Source of the DNA: Actinomycetales bacterium
GTDB taxonomy: Bacteria > Actinomycetota > Actinomycetes > Actinomycetales > Microbacteriaceae
DNA: 8,111 nt
Direction of reading: 5' to 3'
Assembly (NCBI GenBank): GCA_015655255.1
Contig: JAATFJ010000298.1
Span: 1-8,111, forward strand
The number at the start of each line of letters is the position of its first letter. Positions within the stretch are counted from its first letter, which is position 1. The notes beneath the pieces were generated by a model. That model saw only the letters and a list, made by a program, of their open reading frames with translations, did not search any database and was not told where the DNA came from. Both the position numbers and the translations under genes were made by a program. Of this stretch, positions 6,237-8,111 are shown piece after piece.

Positions 6237-7414
6237 GAGACGGTCACTCTTTGTTCCTGCGCGATGGTCGCGAAAGCCTGGGCGATGCGATCGATCCCCC
6301 GGCTCAGATCGTCGTGTGCGGAGGTGTAGGACAGGCGGAGCTGATGCTCGCCGCCGTCGCCGAACTCCGTCCCCGGGCGCAGTGCGACACCGAACTCGCT
6401 CACCAGGCGATCGCGCATCTCGACCGAGGGGATGGCGAAGTCGTACCCGAAGAACACATAGAAAGCGCCATCGGGTTCCACGAAGTCGACTCCCGGGATC
6501 TCGCGCAGCCGCTCCATGACGAAGGTACGCCGTTCGCGATAGTCCGCGAGCATCGCGGGCACCGTCTCATCGCGCGTGCGCACGGCGGCGAGGGCAGCAC
6601 GCTGCACGGCCGCATTGAGCGTGCCATTGAAGGTCTTGTGCACGTCGCCGATCGCTTGTAGCGCCGCCGTGTCGTGGCTCATGAGGTAGCCGAGTCGCCA
6701 GCCGGTCATGGCGTAGGTCTTCGAGAAGGTCTGGCAGAACAGGAGACGATCGGCGAGCTCCGGCACACCGAGGGCAGTCCCGAAGGAGCCGTCGGTGTAG
6801 ATGTAGGCCTCGTAGGCCTCGTCGACGAGCACGCGGATGTCCGTGCCGTCGAGGATTTCCGCGAAGGCGCGCAACTGCGCGGCGCTGTAGGCCGCTCCGC
6901 TCGGATTGACCGGGTTGCACAGCAGGATGAGGACGGCGCGGTCCTCGATCGCCTGTGCGGCAAGCCGCAGCAATCCTGCGCGCTCGTCGCCGGGGAGAAC
7001 GGGCACCTCGCGCAGCACGCCCCCCGCGAGTGCGACGGCGTCTCGGTACAGGGAGTAGCTCGGATCGGCGCACACGACGACATCCCCGTCGTCCACGAGC
7101 GCGAGCATGGTCGAGGTGATCGCCCCGGCTCCCCCATGGGTGAGGAGCACGTCGGCCGCCGTCACCGTGCTGCCGTGCCGTGCCGCCGCATCCGCCGCAA
7201 TCGCGGCACGCAGTTCCGGATCGCCCTGAGCGTTGCCATAGTGCGTCCAGCCGTTGTGCAGCGCCTCGACCATCGCTTCGATCACGGGGGCGGGTGTGTC
7301 GAGATCCGGCTCGCCCTTCGACAGCTCGATGAGGTCGTCGCTCGGCGGGACCTCGAACCGTCGGGAGGCGGCGGAAATGCGCTGGACTCGCTGGGCGACT
7401 GCTGTCTTGGTCAT
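6233..7414 (-). CDS. PLP-dependent class I aminotransferase (aspartate aminotransferase fold type I)
   Basis: The 393-residue enzyme carries the fold-type-I aminotransferase signature in order: LSKGEPDLDTP (31-41), HYGNAQGDPELR (58-69), NPVNPSG (167-173), VDEAY (197-201), and SKTYAMTGWRLGYL (231-244), in which K232 is the expected Schiff-base lysine. D198 and Y201 would contact the cofactor, and R360 in LRLSY is the likely carboxylate-binding arginine. It would move an amino group between an amino acid and a 2-oxo acid in the cytosol. Length is typical. One oddity is GGAGA at 94-98, where the family commonly has G-A-x-E/Q-A. The gene starts 32 bases after the carboxylase stop with only a weak Shine-Dalgarno (AGAAAG, 8 bases off), and its TGA overlaps the next ATG, implying translational coupling. 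The amino acid specificity cannot be read from the sequence. Confidence 0.9.
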   Translation of the reverse strand: MTKTAVAQRVQRISAASRRFEVPPSDDLIELSKGEPDLDTPAPVIEAMVEALHNGWTHYGNAQGDPELRAAIAADAAARHGSTVTAADVLLTHGGAGAITSTMLALVDDGDVVVCADPSYSLYRDAVALAGGVLREVPVLPGDERAGLLRLAAQAIEDRAVLILLCNPVNPSGAAYSAAQLRAFAEILDGTDIRVLVDEAYEAYIYTDGSFGTALGVPELADRLLFCQTFSKTYAMTGWRLGYLMSHDTAALQAIGDVHKTFNGTLNAAVQRAALAAVRTRDETVPAMLADYRERRTFVMERLREIPGVDFVEPDGAFYVFFGYDFAIPSVEMRDRLVSEFGVALRPGTEFGDGGEHQLRLSYTSAHDDLSRGIDRIAQAFATIAQEQRVTVS

Positions 7415-7446
7415 GCGGGCATCTTTCTGTGGGAGGTGGAGGGGAT

Positions 7447-8111
7447 TCAGAGCAGGACGAGGAGGGGGTCGTTGGCATCGAGCGCCGCGCCGAGAGAAGC
7501 GAGATCGCTGACGGTTCCGGCGGAGGGGGCTGTGACGACGAACTCCATCTTCATGACCTCGAGCGTCACGAGCGCGTCTCCTTCCGAGACGATCGTTCCC
7601 TCGGCGACGTGCAGGGCGACGACGATGCCTCGGGCAGGGGTGGGGACGACGGTGCCGTACGAGACCGGTTCGTCTGTGTGAACGGTGAGACCGGGGATGG
7701 TCGGCGCGGGAGACAGAACACTTCCGCTCCTCAACCGCGCGAGCAGCGCATCGGGAAGTGTGACCTCGACGTCGCGGTCGCCGATCCGAAGCGAAAAGGA
7801 ATCGTCTCGGGCTGAGAGCGAGGAGGCGGCACCCACGGCTTCGACCGCGGGGGTGTTCCAGCGCGGCACCCGACTGCGGTGGAACGCGATCCGATCAGCC
7901 CCGCCATCGGCGAAGAACGACTCCTCTATCCAGTTGGTGTAGACGCCGCCGTCCTCGCTCCCATGGTGGCGGAGGAGGGGTTCATCGACGAGCGCGCGAT
8001 GGAGCGGCAGCGTTGTCGAGACGCCGTCGATGCGGAACTCCTCTATCGCTCGCCGCGAGCGGTGTAACGCGCGCTCGCGGTCAGGAGCCGTGACGATGAG
8101 CTTCGCGAGCA
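7447..8111 (-). CDS. Biotin carboxylase/biotin carboxyl carrier fusion, acyl-CoA carboxylase alpha subunit type (5' end outside window)
   Basis: The frame is open from the window edge to the TGA at 7447, giving the last 220 residues of a larger protein. The first 45 or so, LAKLIVTAPDRERALHRSRR and EEFRIDGVSTTLPLHRALV, are the C-terminal end of a biotin carboxylase domain. After a linker, the last 70 residues form a biotinyl domain with EVMKMEF; the lysine encoded at 7549-7551 is the biotin site. Such fused subunits carboxylate biotin with ATP and bicarbonate and pass CO2 to a carboxyltransferase. The usual PMPG turn is PARG here, 26 residues before the lysine as expected. A GTG at 7869 could start a 140-residue piece, but the continuous carboxylase sequence upstream argues against that. 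Rare ATA and TTA codons occur near the domain end. It is the first visible gene of the four-gene run; substrate is unknown. Confidence 0.9.
   Translation of the reverse strand, partial: LAKLIVTAPDRERALHRSRRAIEEFRIDGVSTTLPLHRALVDEPLLRHHGSEDGGVYTNWIEESFFADGGADRIAFHRSRVPRWNTPAVEAVGAASSLSARDDSFSLRIGDRDVEVTLPDALLARLRSGSVLSPAPTIPGLTVHTDEPVSYGTVVPTPARGIVVALHVAEGTIVSEGDALVTLEVMKMEFVVTAPSAGTVSDLASLGAALDANDPLLVLL

Noticed and set aside
4813..6519. A 568-residue open frame on the plus strand opposite the dehydrogenase, carboxyltransferase-like and aminotransferase genes
   Set aside because: It is the antisense shadow of three genes on the other strand, with low-complexity Arg/Ser/Ala-rich sequence and no recognisable motif.
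7447..7869. A free-standing 140-residue biotin carrier protein starting at the GTG at 7869
   Set aside because: The same frame stays open upstream to the window edge and encodes a recognisable biotin carboxylase C-terminus, so this is the tail of a fusion protein.
7921..8048. Ten-base direct repeat CTCCTCTATC at 7921-7930 and 8038-8047
   Set aside because: It is short, inside coding sequence, and simply reflects two Glu-Glu-Ile-encoding codon runs; no further copies were noticed.

Overview
The window is high-GC DNA with strong GC3 bias, tight gene packing and long antisense shadow frames. The protein families and gene style fit an actinobacterium, most likely of the Microbacteriaceae type. 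That placement is inferred from composition and protein character, not from a marker gene. Seven protein-coding genes account for nearly all of it. There is no rRNA, tRNA, CRISPR array, insertion sequence or phage gene, and no gene-free stretch longer than about 245 bases.

Layout. (1) 24-1655 (+): an L-fucose/L-arabinose isomerase-family enzyme, probably the last gene of a sugar-catabolism unit lying to the left. (2) 1793-2692 (+): a metallophosphoesterase of the CpdA/Icc cyclic-nucleotide phosphodiesterase type, with its own 137-base upstream region that carries an inverted repeat over a possible -10 box. (3) 2689-4272 (-): a Stealth-family phosphotransferase, convergent with gene 2; the two genes end inside one shared CTAG tetranucleotide. 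(4) 4273-4515: a 243-base leader/intergenic region with two 12-base perfect palindromes. (5) 4516-8111 (-): four genes reading leftward in a tight run. In transcription order these are a biotin carboxylase/biotin carrier fusion (5' part outside the window), a class I PLP-dependent aminotransferase, a shrunken carboxyltransferase-like protein that overlaps the aminotransferase by ATGA, and a YdfG-like short-chain dehydrogenase.

How the genes may work together. The minus-strand run looks like one transcription unit: gaps of 32, -4 and 17 bases and no visible terminator inside. It joins biotin-dependent carboxylation, transamination and hydroxy-acid/oxo-acid redox chemistry. The carboxyltransferase-like protein keeps the outline of the acyl-CoA carboxylase beta subunit but appears to have lost its first glycine-rich oxyanion/acyl-CoA motif and about 80 residues of the N-terminal half. 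This pseudo-carboxyltransferase and its operon partners are the least ordinary part of the window. No pathway can be assigned from the sequence alone. The remaining genes are recognisable members of known families.
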